A DNA stretch of 64,000 bases. Origin: Pleurostoma richardsiae (taxonomy: Eukaryota > Ascomycota > Sordariomycetes > Calosphaeriales > Pleurostomataceae). The notes under the pieces were generated by a model. It searched no databases, was not told the origin of the DNA, and was given only the letters and a program-made list of their open reading frames with translations. Both the position numbers and the translations under genes were made by a program. The DNA lies in assembly GCA_030052745.1 (NCBI GenBank), contig JANBVO010000003.1, positions 1,736,001-1,800,000 on the forward strand, in the 5' to 3' direction. Shown here piece by piece: positions 47,203-59,470 of this stretch. Within the stretch, counting starts at the first letter, position 1. Every line of letters begins with the position of its first letter.

Positions 47203-50200
47203 GGGGCGGCAGCGTGGACGTGACAGTCGTCGAGCTGCCCGTTGTCGTAGTCCCAGTGATGAGCACGCCGTTAACGCAGGCGGAAGCTGCCAGATACACA
47301 TCAGCATCCCACCCACCCACATACAAACTCACAGCCAGGCAATGAAAAACAAGGGGTGGAAGGGCGGGAAAACTTACCCCTATAAGCACGCAGCACAACC
47401 GGCGTGCACCCCTGCGGCGGATACTCAGTCGGCCCCTCGAACGTGGCGTACACCTGGCCCGTCCCGTCCTGGCACCAGGCCGCCGCGCCGCCGTAGAATG
47501 CCGCGTTCTCCCAGGACAGCACGTCGCCGTTTCTGCCGCCGAACACGAACGACCGCGTGATGGACCCGACCACCGGGCTCACCCGCAGCGCGATGTACGC
47601 CACGCCGGGGTCCGTGGAGAGCAGCTCCCCGCCGCTGGATAGCTGCCCGGAGCTCAGGGTGAAGACGGTCGCGTCAGAGCAGCTGGTCGGGTTGGCAGGC
47701 CCGGCGGCGCCGACGAACCCGGCGGTCGTGGCGGCGGCCTGGCGCTTGAGCAGGCGGCGGCGGACGACGGTGTCTTCGGCTGCGTCGGCGCGCTCGATGA
47801 CGAGGATGATGTCGGTTCCGGCGACTAGAGAGGGGTTAGTGAGGTCCGCAGGGTCTGATGGAGAGGGGGCGGGGATAGGACGACTTACCGGACGAGGTTG
47901 CTGAAGTGGAAGAGGTCGTGGTTGTCGTGCTGAGGCTCACGCTGCTGGTCACGCCGCTCGAGCTTGCGCTTGTCGTTCCGAGACTTGAACTACTTATTGC
48001 GCTGCTCGAGCTCGCACTTGTCGTGCCAATGCTAGAACTACTGGACACGCCGCTCGAGCTCGTGGTTGTCGTTCCTGGAATCGAGCTACTAGTCACGGCA
48101 GTCGAGCTCGCAGTTGTCGTACCAAGGCTGGAACTACTTGTTACGCCGCTCGAGCTTGCGCTTGTCGTGCCGAGGCTCGAACTACTCGTCAAGCCGCTCG
48201 AGCTCGCGGTTGTCGTTCCTGGGATCGAACTACTAGTCAAGGGGGTTGAGCTCGCGGTTGTCGTCCCGGGGCTCAAACTACTGCTCGCGGCGACCGAGCT
48301 CGTGGAAGTCCTACTCGTCATGGTGGTGTTGCTGAACCGGAACGAGCTAGACGACCTCGCCGTGCTGCTTGAGGACAAAGAGGTCAAGGGAGTGCCTAGG
48401 AAGAGTTAGCCGGGCCACATGGGTGAAGAAACGACCGCTGAAAGAGACTGGGTATGTACTTGAGCTGGGACTAGGAGCCGGGGAGCTGCTCGATGAACTA
48501 CTCGAGCTGCTAGACGCAGTGGAAACAGGGATCTCCGAAGAACTCGACGACACTGTGGTAGAAGCAAGACTTGTTGAGGACGTGGTCGCTGAAAAGGAGC
48601 TTGACCTGCTTGATGGCAATGTGCTGGAGGTGCTGGTGCTAGATGCTTCCGCTGAAGTGCTTGCGGTGCTAGAGGAGGAAGATGACGAGGTAGTAACAAG
48701 GACAGCAGAGGTGCTCGAACTAGTAGATGCCGAGCTACTGCTGGGGCTGAAGCTAGAGGACGCTGCTGTTGAACTGCTTGGCGCACTGGAGGACGACGAT
48801 GAGGTAGTGCTAGGGGCCACAAAGCTGCTAGAGCTGCTTGCGCTGCTTGAAGACGATGTGCTAGTCGCCAACGAGCTGCTACTTGAAGAGGCCGTCGAGG
48901 ATCCGCTGCTTGAGGCTGACGCTGAACTGCTCGACGTGCTGAAGGAAGAAGAGAAGGAGGATGAGATAGTGCTAGGAGCTCCAGAGCTGCTGGAACTGCT
49001 TGATGAGGTGCTGCCAGGCACCGCAGAGCTACTCGAGCTACTCGAGGAGGTAACGCTAGCCGTCACCGAGCTGCTAATCACTGAGCTGGTCGACGACTCT
49101 GCGCTAGATGAGCTGCTCAAACTGCTTGACGCTGAGGTGCCGGTGCTGGTGCTGGTGCTGATGCTGGAGACTGCTGAGGAACTGTTTGACGTACTAGACA
49201 AGGAGGATGACGATGTAATGCTGACAACTGGAGAGGTACTGGAGCTGCTCGACGAGGTGCTGCCAGGCACCGCGGAGCTAGTCGAGCTACTTGAAGACGT
49301 TACGCTGGACGCCACCGAACTGCTGCTCGAAGAGCTAGTTGACGACCCAGCGCTGGATGAAGTGCTCGAGCTGCCTGGTGCTGATGTGCTCAGGGTGCTG
49401 CTGCTGGAGGCTACCTCTGAACTGCTCGATGTACCAGCTGATGATGATGATGAGGTGGTATTGGGGACAGTAGAAGTGCTTGGACTGCTGGATGAGGTAC
49501 TGCTAGGGGGTTCCGAGCTGCTCGACGTCGCAGAACTACTTGAGATGCTTGAAGACGTCGTGCTACCTGCCACAGAGCTGCTGCTCGTGGGGCTCGCCGA
49601 TGACTCGCTGCTAGATGAAGTCTGTGAACTGCTTGTGGATGAGGTGCTAACGGTGCTTGTGCTAGGGACTTCTGTTGAAGTGCTTGACGTACTTGGGGAC
49701 AAGGATGATGATGTGGTGGTGCTTGAGACCGTCGCAGGGATGCTTGAGCTGCTCGACGAGGAGCTGCTGGGAGAAGCAGAACTACTCGATATGCTCGAGG
49801 ACGTTGTGCTAGCCGCCGTGGAGCTACTGCCCACGGAGCTACTCGATAACTCACTACTAGACAAAGTCCCCGAACTGCTGCTGCTAATGCTGCTGCTTAT
49901 AGATGAGGTAGATGAGGCAGTAGATGAGGTAGTGGACGAGGTAGTGGACGACGTTGTACCGGGATCATACGAAGACGTACTTGACACAACCGACGAGCTG
50001 CTGCTGGCAGAAGTTGAACTTGACGCCGCACTGCTCGAGGTAGATGAGCTAGTTCCAATGCTGGAGGATGATGAGGAGCTGGTAGATGAGCTCACGGAAG
50101 CGGTACTGGACGATGACGATGAGCTGGAGCTTGAGCTGGAAGCCACGCTGCTGGAAGTAGAGAGGGTCGAGGAGGTCGAAGAGGTGTCCGAGGCGCTGCT

Positions 50201-52570
50201 CGAAGAAACAGTGGAGGAGCTGCTAGCGGTGCTGCTCGAGGTCGAGGTCTCCGTTGAGCTTGCTGTAGAACTACTTGAGGAGGACGAAGATGTAGATGAG
50301 CTTGGAGTGGAACTGGTCGAAGAGGACGACAGAGTAGACGAGCTTCCCGTGGCACTGCTCGAAGAGGATGAAGAAGAGCTCACAGGGGCGCTGGAAGACG
50401 AGGAGCTAGACGAGCTGCTGCCAGTACTGCTCGAAGATGAACTTGAGCTCGTCGCGGCACTGCTTGACGAAGAAGTCGAAGCTCCAGGGTCACCGCTTGT
50501 AGATGAGCTCGAGCTTGTCGTAGCGCTGCTCGAAGAAGTCGAAGTTCCAGGATCGCTGCTTGAAGAAGAACTTGAGCTCGTCACGACACTGCTTGACGAA
50601 GATGACGAAAGCGCAGGATCACTGCTCGACGAGGAAGAGCTGCTGGAAGTACTCGATGTAGGGTCCCCGGAGGTGCTGGACGAGGAAGAGGAGGCAGTCG
50701 AGGTGGGGTCAGCGCTGCTCGAGCTCGAAGACGTCGCACTAACAATCGAGCTCGTGGAGGTCGGATCAGCACTGGTGCTGCTGCTGGTGCTAGACGAGGA
50801 CGAGCTCGTGATGGTCGCGGAGCTGGAGGAGGACGACGAGGTGGACGAGCACGCGTACGTCGGGTACGGCGTGGCATAGGTGTAGGACAGCGACGTGTAG
50901 ATATCGCCCAGCACCCACTGCTCCGAGAGGGCGTATACGACGGGGATGCCCGGCCCGCCGCAGTCCTCAACGCCGTTAGGGCATGGCACATTGCACGACT
51001 CCATGTCGTTGCCGGGCTGGCTGAAGATGTCATTTCCGCAGTAGCAGTCACTAGCAGGGATATGTCAGCGAAGGGGTCCCGGCGGGCTTTCCCTGGCCTG
51101 GTGTCCGGCGACTCGTCTGGTAGACGGTGAGGATAGGAGGAGGGGGAGGAGGAATAGGGGAAAGGGGGTAAGGGGCTGCAGCAACTCACCTCCCAGACGC
51201 AACGGCAAAGTATGACCAGCTCCCGGCGCACGCGCCGGCACAGTATCCCAGCCCGCCGATGGTCGCCGACATGATGCCGACGTTGCTGGTGGACCCGTAG
51301 AGCACCGACTCGGGCCCGTCGCCGTAGCAGCCGTACATGTAGTACGTGGAGCCGCCGCCGACGACGCTGAGCGGGTGCGTGGGCGCCGGCTTGGTGTTGA
51401 TGGTCTCCAGGGCGCCGAAGCTGGCCGTCGTCAGCGAGGTCGGCCCGCCGACCAGGCTCGCAGCCGGGGAGGGCGCGCAAATGTACTCCCCGCTCTCGGG
51501 CGGGCCGTACCCGGGGATCTGCGGCGTGTAGCAGCCCGTCAGCTCCTTGTTGATGTAGACCGGATAGTAGTTGGCGCTGCCGCAGCAGACCTCCGTCGTG
51601 GGGTCGCAGACGTCGGTCTCTCTGTGGCAGAAAGAGACGGTCAGATCAGATCCGGTCGTGAAAGATGGTCGTGAACACTTGGACTTACCCGCTGGAGCAG
51701 GAGGCCTGACACCGGCCGCTGGCGTCACTCAGCTTCACCTGATACGAACCATACCCGAACTCCTGGCCACAGGTGCAGAGGACCGACGAGCTTCTATAGC
51801 AAGGTTAGACAGTGACGCAGAATAGTAGATCATGAAACATGGCGTTTGAGTGACAAGACATACTCGGAATCGTAGACACCGTCCGCCAACGGATACCCCA
51901 GCGAGGCGCAGTGCTCAAAGCACTGCTCCGAGTCGGCAAAAGGCACCAGGCCGGCATTCGAATCCGCCGTGGGGAAGTTGGGCAAGTAGAAGCAGCCTAG
52001 ATACTTGTACTGCGAGGCAAGGAGCTCCAGCGACGCGCTGGTGTCGATGATGGTGTCCAGCTCGACGGGGTCGGCGAACGACGGGTCGGCGTAGACGTCC
52101 GTCCCGGCGTCGTCGAAGCCACCGCAGGTCTGGGTGCTGTCGGCGCCGCAGGGGGCGGTGCAGTTCCCGCCCAGCACGGCGTCGAAGTAGTACGGGCTCA
52201 GCATGCCGCAGTGGCAGTTGCCGGAGTTCATGTACGAGTAGGCGAAGCCGTGGCCGCGGCACACGGTGAAGCAGGTCAGGGGCGTCACGGTGTTGTTGTA
52301 CATGACGTCGAGCGAGAAGTCCGGGTAGTTGTACGACGGGTTGCCCGAGGTGTACGGCAGTGGAGCGAAGGGGATGTTGGATGTCAGGTCGCCCTGGAAG
52401 CAGCCCAGATACCTGGCCGTCGGGCAGTCCGTCTGATCTCCGCCATAGTAGCCCTGGGAGAGGACAAGGTCAGCGAAGCCAGCCGCTGCCAGCACGGCGG
52501 ATGCCACAGCCCTAGACCAGCCCATCCTGCCAGAGGTCCCGAAGCGGCGACAGTTGATGCCCCGTATCAA
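46682..52570 (-). CDS. Giant WSC-domain, serine-rich, DUF7908, collagen-like secreted protein
   Basis: Seven exons: 52570-51864, 51793-51689, 51621-51190, 51050-48460, 48395-47889, 47824-47378 and 47286-46682, giving 1,797 residues, all joins in phase. The signal peptide is around MGWSRAVASAVLAAAGFADL; an ATG at 52525 is an alternative start. Residues 40-440 hold three Cys-rich WSC-type modules, with motifs YLGCFQGD, GNCHCGM, YLGCFYLPN, VLCTCGQEFG, YGCYGD and SDCYCGNDIF. About 470-1445 is a Ser/Thr tract, surely heavily O-glycosylated, including seven 16-residue repeats. Exon 6 is a globular DUF7908-like domain (AGTDIILVIERAD, VRRRLLKRQ, GRNGDVLSWENA, TEYPPQGCTPV). Exon 7 has a Thr tract and a collagen-like Gly-rich run (GHPGRPGHPGKPGGAGG). 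No transmembrane segment or GPI signal follows, so it is probably a wall or matrix protein, not a Wsc stress sensor. Splitting into two genes is possible but not required. Confidence 0.75.
47138..47199 (-). repeat. Coding GAC/GGC trinucleotide tract
   Basis: Interrupted trinucleotide repeat in exon 7 of the WSC protein gene, coding a Thr run with single Ala breaks (TTTTATTTTATTTTA). Confidence 0.75.
47932..48267 (-). repeat. Coding minisatellite, seven 48-bp units
   Basis: In exon 5 of the WSC protein gene, seven imperfect units of 16 codons follow each other. Examples are GTTTASSSGLTSSSSL and GTTSASSSGVTSSSSL; each begins GTT and ends with a Ser run. Units differ by a few residues, so this is an ageing or diverging array in frame. 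Confidence 0.8.
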
Positions 52571-53565
52571 GCCTTCCTCGGCAGCGGTACAGTCTGTAGA
52601 GGTTGCTCTGCGGAAACAAGTATTGCCTTATGCCAACTTAAGAAACAGGTAACGAGCGACGAGAAGGACAGGTTTCGTGACGACCCAAGCAGCCGGGTCC
52701 ACGAAGAATCGGACATCAAGAGCTTCTTAAACTAGATAGTCTATCCCTCTCCCCATGACAGCTCGGAAGATGCCATCGTATCCATCACCAGGGCGATTCT
52801 TGGGCGCTCCTGACAGCTGCCTGGAATGTGGCATATAGGAGACATGGCGCTGCTTGTCCCCTACCTTTGGGAAACTGGAGGCGAGGCAGGCGGCGCGCGA
52901 TCAGCATCACGCAGAGACAGGCGAAGGATGGGGAAAGTTTTGTGTTCGCTCCATGGCCCCTCTCGGCAATAGTTTCGAGGTTGAGTTGGAATGGTGCGCG
53001 AAGATCTCACTATCTAGTATTGCTTAGTGGTGTCTCAGGGGTAGACGTTTGGGCGCGGCCCTCTTGGCTGTCAACGAGATCGCAGCCAGATAACCTCAAA
53101 AGTGACAGCGCTACTGCACTACCCGGGACGCTAAAGGATGCTCCCATCCGCTAGGGACAGACGGAAAGCGCTCTAGAATGATGGGGTAAACCCGCGTGAT
53201 GGAAGAACCGTTGCTCTAGGTGCCATCTCTCAAAGAGTCAGCTAAGGACTATCTAGGGTCGCTATTCGCGTGCGAAAACTTACGGCCAGGCGCTGTTTGT
53301 ACATGTCATCCACCAAACGGCCGCCTCAGACATCAGGTGCGGCTAGACCCTACTATTAGACAAACTCCAGACGCTCCCTGTGGTCCTTCCCTCCTCCAGG
53401 TCCCGCGTGAAACCAGCCCTCTTCACGCTCCAGTCGAGATTGTGAGGCTTAAGACAGGGGCGCCTCATCATCAGCCTGTACCGCCGGTCATTCTTCCTGC
53501 AGGATTGGAGAACGCCACGGCGTCAAAATCGACAGGCCGAGATCATACGACATGATGGGGGATCA
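52571..53565. other. Promoter of the WSC protein gene
   Basis: 995 bp upstream of the WSC gene and downstream of the TBC gene. Frames such as 52828-53154 and 53220-53555 have no motif. Nothing definite. Confidence 0.5.
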
Positions 53566-56500
53566 TCACCCCTCAAACTCGACAATCCTCGTCGCGTTGC
53601 TCTCGCCGCTGCTGGCGCGTGCCCTCGCTGGAGTGTTCGACCCGCTCGACCCATTTCCGCTGCCACCCCCGCCATCTGCACCAGCTTCAGCATCCGCGCC
53701 CGTGAGGAGGTCTCTGTCGGTCGACAGTACACTCCTCCTCTCCACGTCACCGCTGTAGGCCCCTGTCGAGTTCCGCGGCGCCACATCATCCTCGTCCTCG
53801 TCGTCCTCATCTTTCTGTCCTGGAACAGCATTCTTCTCCAACTCCTTCTGCGCCTCGTCCATTCTCCTCCTCACCTCCGCAGCAACGCGCATACCATCGG
53901 TGACTATGTTGTCTAGAACACCACGAAGGCCGCGCCCAGCGGCCGGTGCAGAGGCTGGACCACCGCCTCCCAGAGCTGCTGCCGCCGCTTTGCCTGCGCC
54001 AAATCCGAGGCTGGAGAATGTCGTGAGCGAAGAAGAGCTGGTGGCTGGCCCAGACGATGGAAGCCCGTCAATGATGTGGAAAGAAGCAGGGAACGAAGAC
54101 TCGAAAAACTGTTCAAGAAGCTCATCCGCGAGGACTACCATGCGGAAGGTCGGCAGGGTCATGTGAAGAGGGTTGTTCGGGTCCAGAGCCACATTTGCAG
54201 CTTCGGACTGCGCCCTTGAGACTTTGCGATGGCCTTCATTCTCCTGGCCAGCTGACACATGGATGGCTGGAGGTATGCCAGACTTTTTGTGTGCCTTAGG
54301 ACTCCCGCCTGATGGCTCGAGAGTGAGGAGGTCCTCTTCGCCATCTTCCTCGTCTTCTTCATCACCTATCGCAAAGGTGCCGTCCACCCCACTGTTTCCT
54401 TCCGCCTTGGGGTCTCCCTGTGCAGCATGCGTGCTCTGATTCCTCGGGTGGTCTGGGTCGGCGTATTCAAAGCATCTTCTTATGAACGCACTGACACTGC
54501 CGAGGAACCTCTCGTTGATAGACCCGGCGGGCGTCATCCCCGTGAGGCCTTCGTTGCCATTTCCTGAATCCTGCAGGCCATTCAGCGCCGCAGTAGAGTT
54601 TGATGGACTCAGAGTGCCTTCCAACCCACGGCGCGAGAGGAAGAGAAGAGCTTCTGATATCCGGAGGATGCCTTCCCTGTCAACCTTACCGTCCTCGTCG
54701 TCATCGTAGAGCTCGAAGAAATATGTGATTGTGCCCATGATGTCTCGCTTGCCCTTGATGCGGGCCATGCCGGCGACAACGTTATGTAAAGTCACAGTCC
54801 CCGTTGAATCAGAGTCCCAGTGTCGGAAGAGTCGTTGCAGGAATTCATGATCAGCCGGTTCCGGGCCAACTCCCCACGGTGACAGATTTGCTGTCGGTTG
54901 TCTTGCACTATTGAAATAAGAGCTCTTGTCCTTGTCCGAAAAAGTGTCTCGGCGAGGGGTGGCCGGATTGTCTGATATCGCCCACTTTGACATCCCCGCC
55001 AAGAACTCCCGGAAGGCGTCGTAGTCCATTACGCTGGTGCTAGGCCCAAGACCGACTCGTCCCTTCTCAACGGCCTCGTCATGGTGGCCTGTCATGTCTG
55101 TCACTCGCGGACGGCTCGATCTTGCTCGCCGCAGCTTTTCTTGTTGCAAGAGATGATCTCGCTGCTGACGCTCATACAAGACTCCGTAAAATCTGTCATA
55201 GAGCGCCCCCAGCTCGTCGGTGCTGAACATCTTGCTGTCGGGCCCAAGATTCCTGATCGCAGTCCTCTTCGCGAAGCTCTCAATGTTATTGAGAACGGCG
55301 TCTTTATTCTTGAGCCGCAGGTCGGTGATAGTGCTGTGCGTCACCTGTGAGAACTCTTTGAAAGCCACGACCATTAATTCCTGGAAACGGGTCACCGCTC
55401 TCAACTTTGGGTTCTCTGACTTGGGATGCGCTGACTCGTCGAGACGAGAGAAGTAGGACTTCAGGACCGAAATGAATGCCCCGTCATCCCCCGAGTCTAA
55501 GAGCTCCTCGCCGTTGATTCGGAGGATTGCAAGGCCGACCTGGAAGAGGACTTTCGGACCCTCGACGAAGAAGACGTCTAGAACACGGAAGGCAAAGACA
55601 AGTGGCATCGAGTTTATGTAGAGGGACAGAAACCAGGGCAGCGACACCACGGAGAGCTGCACATCGCTCTTGACGAGGTGCTCCCAGAGGATGGGCATCG
55701 TCTTCTCCACCAAAGATTCAAAGACCTTCTGGTCGAGCAGAGTGCCGTACATAGTCGTCGAGTAGTAGCCGGGCACTAGTCGGTCGCACAAGGCTGACAG
55801 CAGAAAGAAGGCTTGGGATTCAGACATATAGATGAGAAGCGCTGCCACCACAATATTCATGGCTTGGCAGTAACCCACTTCTGTGTTCACCCAGCTGTAT
55901 GCCGTGAGGACGCGCCGGAGGCGTCCAATGCCTTCTTCGCTCTGGAAGCCTGGGTATTCCGGAAGACTTCGGTTCAAGTCCTTCTCGATCTCGTCAATAG
56001 CAAGTGACTCCCTCCCGGAGAACTTGGCCAGTGTGTCCGCGTACAGCGTCGGGTTCTCCAGTCTGAGGTAGATCGAGCCGGACGTCAACTCCCATATCTC
56101 GCCTCTCAGCCTGTTGGGCAGACCGACTCGGATAAGCTTGTGGAAGGTAGGCTGGCGAATTAGCGTCATGTTCCGCCCATTGTCCCTAAGATATTCGGCC
56201 CATAACCTCATCTTTGCCCGGTCGCGCAGCTTCTTCGGGTCGCCCGGATACCGGAATATCATACCCAAGCCGGCATCCGGGGGACTGGCTGTTTTCTTGT
56301 CATCGGAACGTAGTAGGTACTCTGAATAGCACTCGGCCACGACTCTCTTCAGCTTTCCGACGTTTCCGACGCCTGCGCGGAGGCCCTTCTTGAGGCCGTC
56401 GCAAAACCTCTCACATTGCTGACGACTGCCGGCAAGGCTGATGGTTATACGCTGCTCCACCCGTGTATCTTTCTTGTCCTTCGCTATTTCTTTTTCTTTG

Positions 56501-57045
56501 CCCGTCTCGCTCCATAGGCCATTCCAGGTGGTGATGGCTAGGGTGAACTGCGTACAAGGTCAGTGTGTGTCTCTGACGCGATGAAGTATATCCGAATCAT
56601 TGTGACACTGGTGACGCACCTGGAAGTTCTGACTATTCAATCTCTCCACCTTCCTAATGGCACAGAGGGGAAATGTGAAGCCATTGCCGCTGGGACCGCC
56701 GCCGTGAGTCTGGCCGGTAAAGGCGGAGGAGGTCGAGGTGCTTGCAGACGAGACGAAGCTTGTTGGAGTGGTTGAGAAGCAGATGTACGCTTCAGAGAGG
56801 TGCAACTTCCCAGCGTAGCGGAAACCACTGTCCTTCTCCTTATCTCCTTGTGTGGTGGTGGCCGAGGGCGGGATGGTAAGCTCGGCGGTGATCTCGAACA
56901 GCGGGTGCTGCGATGCGGGGAGACGAAACTGGTTCTGGAACAGAGAGGCTTTGGAGGGGTGCTTGTCGGTATCGGTAAGATTGAGCCCTTGTGTAGGATC
57001 AAGAAGCTGCTGGGCCTTCTGCACGAAGCTCGAAAGGTTCAACAT
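53566..57045 (-). CDS. GRAM-TBC-EF-hand Rab GTPase-activating protein (Mdr1/Gyp2 type)
   Basis: 1,135 residues. Exon 1 is 57045-56620 and exon 2 is 56547-53566; the join reads NSQNFQFTLAITTWNGLWSE. The start at 57045 (MLNLSSFVQKAQQLLDP) is typical; an ATG seven codons upstream is less likely. A GRAM domain fills roughly 40-200 (FRLPASQHPLFEITAELTI...YAGKLHLSEAYICFST). The TBC domain follows: KLIRVGLPNRLRGEIWELTS, IEKDLNRSLPEY with the arginine finger (I-x-x-D-x-x-R) and NTEVGYCQAMNIV with the glutamine finger (Y-x-Q). Both catalytic fingers are present, so GAP activity is expected. Downstream, FFELYDDDEDGKVDREGI is an EF-hand loop, preceded by a weaker one at HWDSDSTGTVTLHNVV. The tail is acidic and low complexity. 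The Rab partner cannot be read from sequence; yeast Gyp2/Mdr1 acts on Ypt6 and Sec4. Confidence 0.92.
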
Positions 57046-59470
57046 GGCTGCATAATGATGCAGCAAGGATGTCGATGGTCGAGCTGCAGGCGTCTGTCCG
57101 GCAAGGCAAGGAAAGGGAGGATTACGGGACGGCTCAGCGGCTCCAGGCTAGGGCATTGCCCCCAACAAGACTCTATAAGGTATGGGGACAGAAGAGAAAT
57201 GGGTATCTTGCGACTGATGAAGGGAATGAAGCTTATCAAGAACGGTCAATCGAGATTTGCAGCTGCTCTTTGCGATTGATGTTGAAGGTCGCAACTCTCA
57301 GCCTCCTCCGTGCCGGGGAGCAGCGGGACGGCGTGGGGAGCTCAGCTGATAGGCCCCTGCACCTTGGACGTGCAGCCGAGCGCCTCACTAATGTACCTTG
57401 TACCTTTTACAGGACGCACCAGCCACAGTCCGGCCCAGAATCCGGAATCGCGGCTGTCGCGTTGAATGAATCCATTCACAACTCCCTGGTCGCTCTACCT
57501 GGCTCTTGTTCTCTCACCGTTTCCAACCGGTTTTAGACTCTGTCAGGTGGGCAGGCCGTCCTATTACCGGGTGTGCATGATTCAACACCAGATCACTCTC
57601 CCCTTTGCCTACAGTACAGGTCTGGGAGAGTTCTTTCAACTTTTCGTTAGCGACGGAGTCCGCTCCGGGTCTCTCCTCTTTCCCAGCGTTTCAAGACCCT
57701 GCATCATGACCTCCTGAGTATGAGGCCCGCGCTGCCTGAACAGTCCACTCATCAGGAAAGGCCCGAGATGGGCCGTTGAGGGCGGTGTGCAGTCATCATC
57801 ACCCTACTTCTTCCGCAGCCAGCCTCGGATAGAAATATGTTACAGTCTATGCCAGATGCTCCTGTGGCGGATGCACGGGATGCTGCAGGAGGGCAAAAAC
57901 ACTAACGCCAGCAACATTTGCATTGGTCAGCCGTGCTGTCTGCTGCAGTAAGTCGTTGGCTGCGCAGTGGGTGTTTATGTCACTTGACCCTCTGGGCACC
58001 TTTGAAGTCATATAGACCCGCCTCAAGGCCTGCTATGGTGACTGCGATATCTCTTGCATATGGACCACATACTGTGCGTACAACCGACTGCGTGCGTATG
58101 TAAGCAGCAGCATCACGACATCTAGATCTTCGACGATCCGCAAACCCGCCTATCTGCCCCGCTGCCGCTGCCGCCTTACGTAGAGTGTATTTGGCGGCCA
58201 GGTGCACATCCCGCGGGCGGGAGGCGGAGGCAGCGAATCAATGAAGGACCGAGACTGTGCTGCAGCTATGACACGTCGTCCGCTCTTTTGAACACCGGAC
58301 TGTATTGTGTAACACGACATCTGACCTCAGTGGGGAGGGGGGGAGTTCCTGGAGCAGGGAAGCCCGAACACCCCCCTTTTCGGTCCTATGCCTGGGCTAT
58401 GACACGCCCCTTCTGACATCCAACGTTACCAGCCTGTTACTTGATGGGGGAGGCAGAGTGTCCGCGAGCGTGGAAATCCCTCGCGCCAGACGGGGATCAT
58501 GGCCTGTTATCTACTTAGCCGTCTGCAGCCCCCTCTCGGAAGCATCGTGGCAGCGTACTAGGCTTCTAGCATATCATCCTCTGATCTTTGATGGGTTTGG
58601 TTAGCATCGGATGGTTCAAGCTCGCCGAAAGAGGACGGCGCCGTCGCGGATGCTCCCCCCGAGACATACTCTAGATACGGGTAATACGGAGTAGATGCTT
58701 TCGCTGAACCTCCAAGCTCAGCTTGGCCCAGCCGGCGTCAGGTCCTTGACCTTGCCTCCAACCTTATTCACCTTGAGTTAGTTGGGTCCTGTACCTTACT
58801 CAGGCACCTCGCACGCGTGAGTGAAGGGCCTCGCCCACCCTTTCCGGCGCTCCTATTCCAAATGCGCTGATCCAGCTGATTAGACACAGGCTAATGTGCG
58901 GCGAGATCCAACTCTGCGCCCGTCAACGTCATAATCCCGATTGCCCTTGGCCCTCCCCGATGATAAGCCGGACCCGACATCTCCCAGGCAAAGCTCTCGA
59001 TCGCCGTGCATCTTGAAAAAAGGCCTCAAGCCATCGTCTGTCGTGGCTCTGCGTCGCACATTCTTAGTCGCCCAGCCGCCGCCTTGCTGCGTCTCGTACT
59101 TTGTCCACTCCCACTGCCGCTCCATCCCATCTTTGTCGCCCCAACTTCAATTGTTCTTCTCTCTCCTCCTTTCACCCATTCCATCCCAATCTCCACCCAA
59201 CTCTCTCGGCCGACTCAAACTCCCAAGCATTTTAAGGTTCCCGCCATACGTAGCTTGCTGCCCCGCACCAACACCAACACCACCGCCACCCCTCAGAAAG
59301 ACCCTCAAGGGCGGCCCTCGGCTTGCTGTCGTGGTGTGCCGGATACATCGAACTCATTCACTCTCGTCGCATGCCTCCATATCTCTCCCATGCCACTGCT
59401 ATAGAGGGGATGGCATCAACCTGAAGCTCCATAGCAACCATCACAGCGTCCTGCAACTGATAACGCCCAA
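57046..59470. other. Divergent promoter and long leader of the PKA-like kinase gene
   Basis: 2.4 kb between the TBC gene (minus) and the kinase gene (plus). The last 400 bp before the kinase ATG are C- and T-rich with several short ATG frames, for example at 59006 and 58941, as in long regulated fungal leaders. One TACGGAGTA word is at about 58685. No protein gene recognised. Confidence 0.5.

Noticed and set aside
48369-50879. 836-codon open frame on the plus strand, rich in Leu, Glu and Asp
   Set aside because: It lies exactly opposite the Ser tract of the WSC gene. Reverse complements of Ser codons give Leu, Glu and Asp codons and no stops, so this is a shadow frame.
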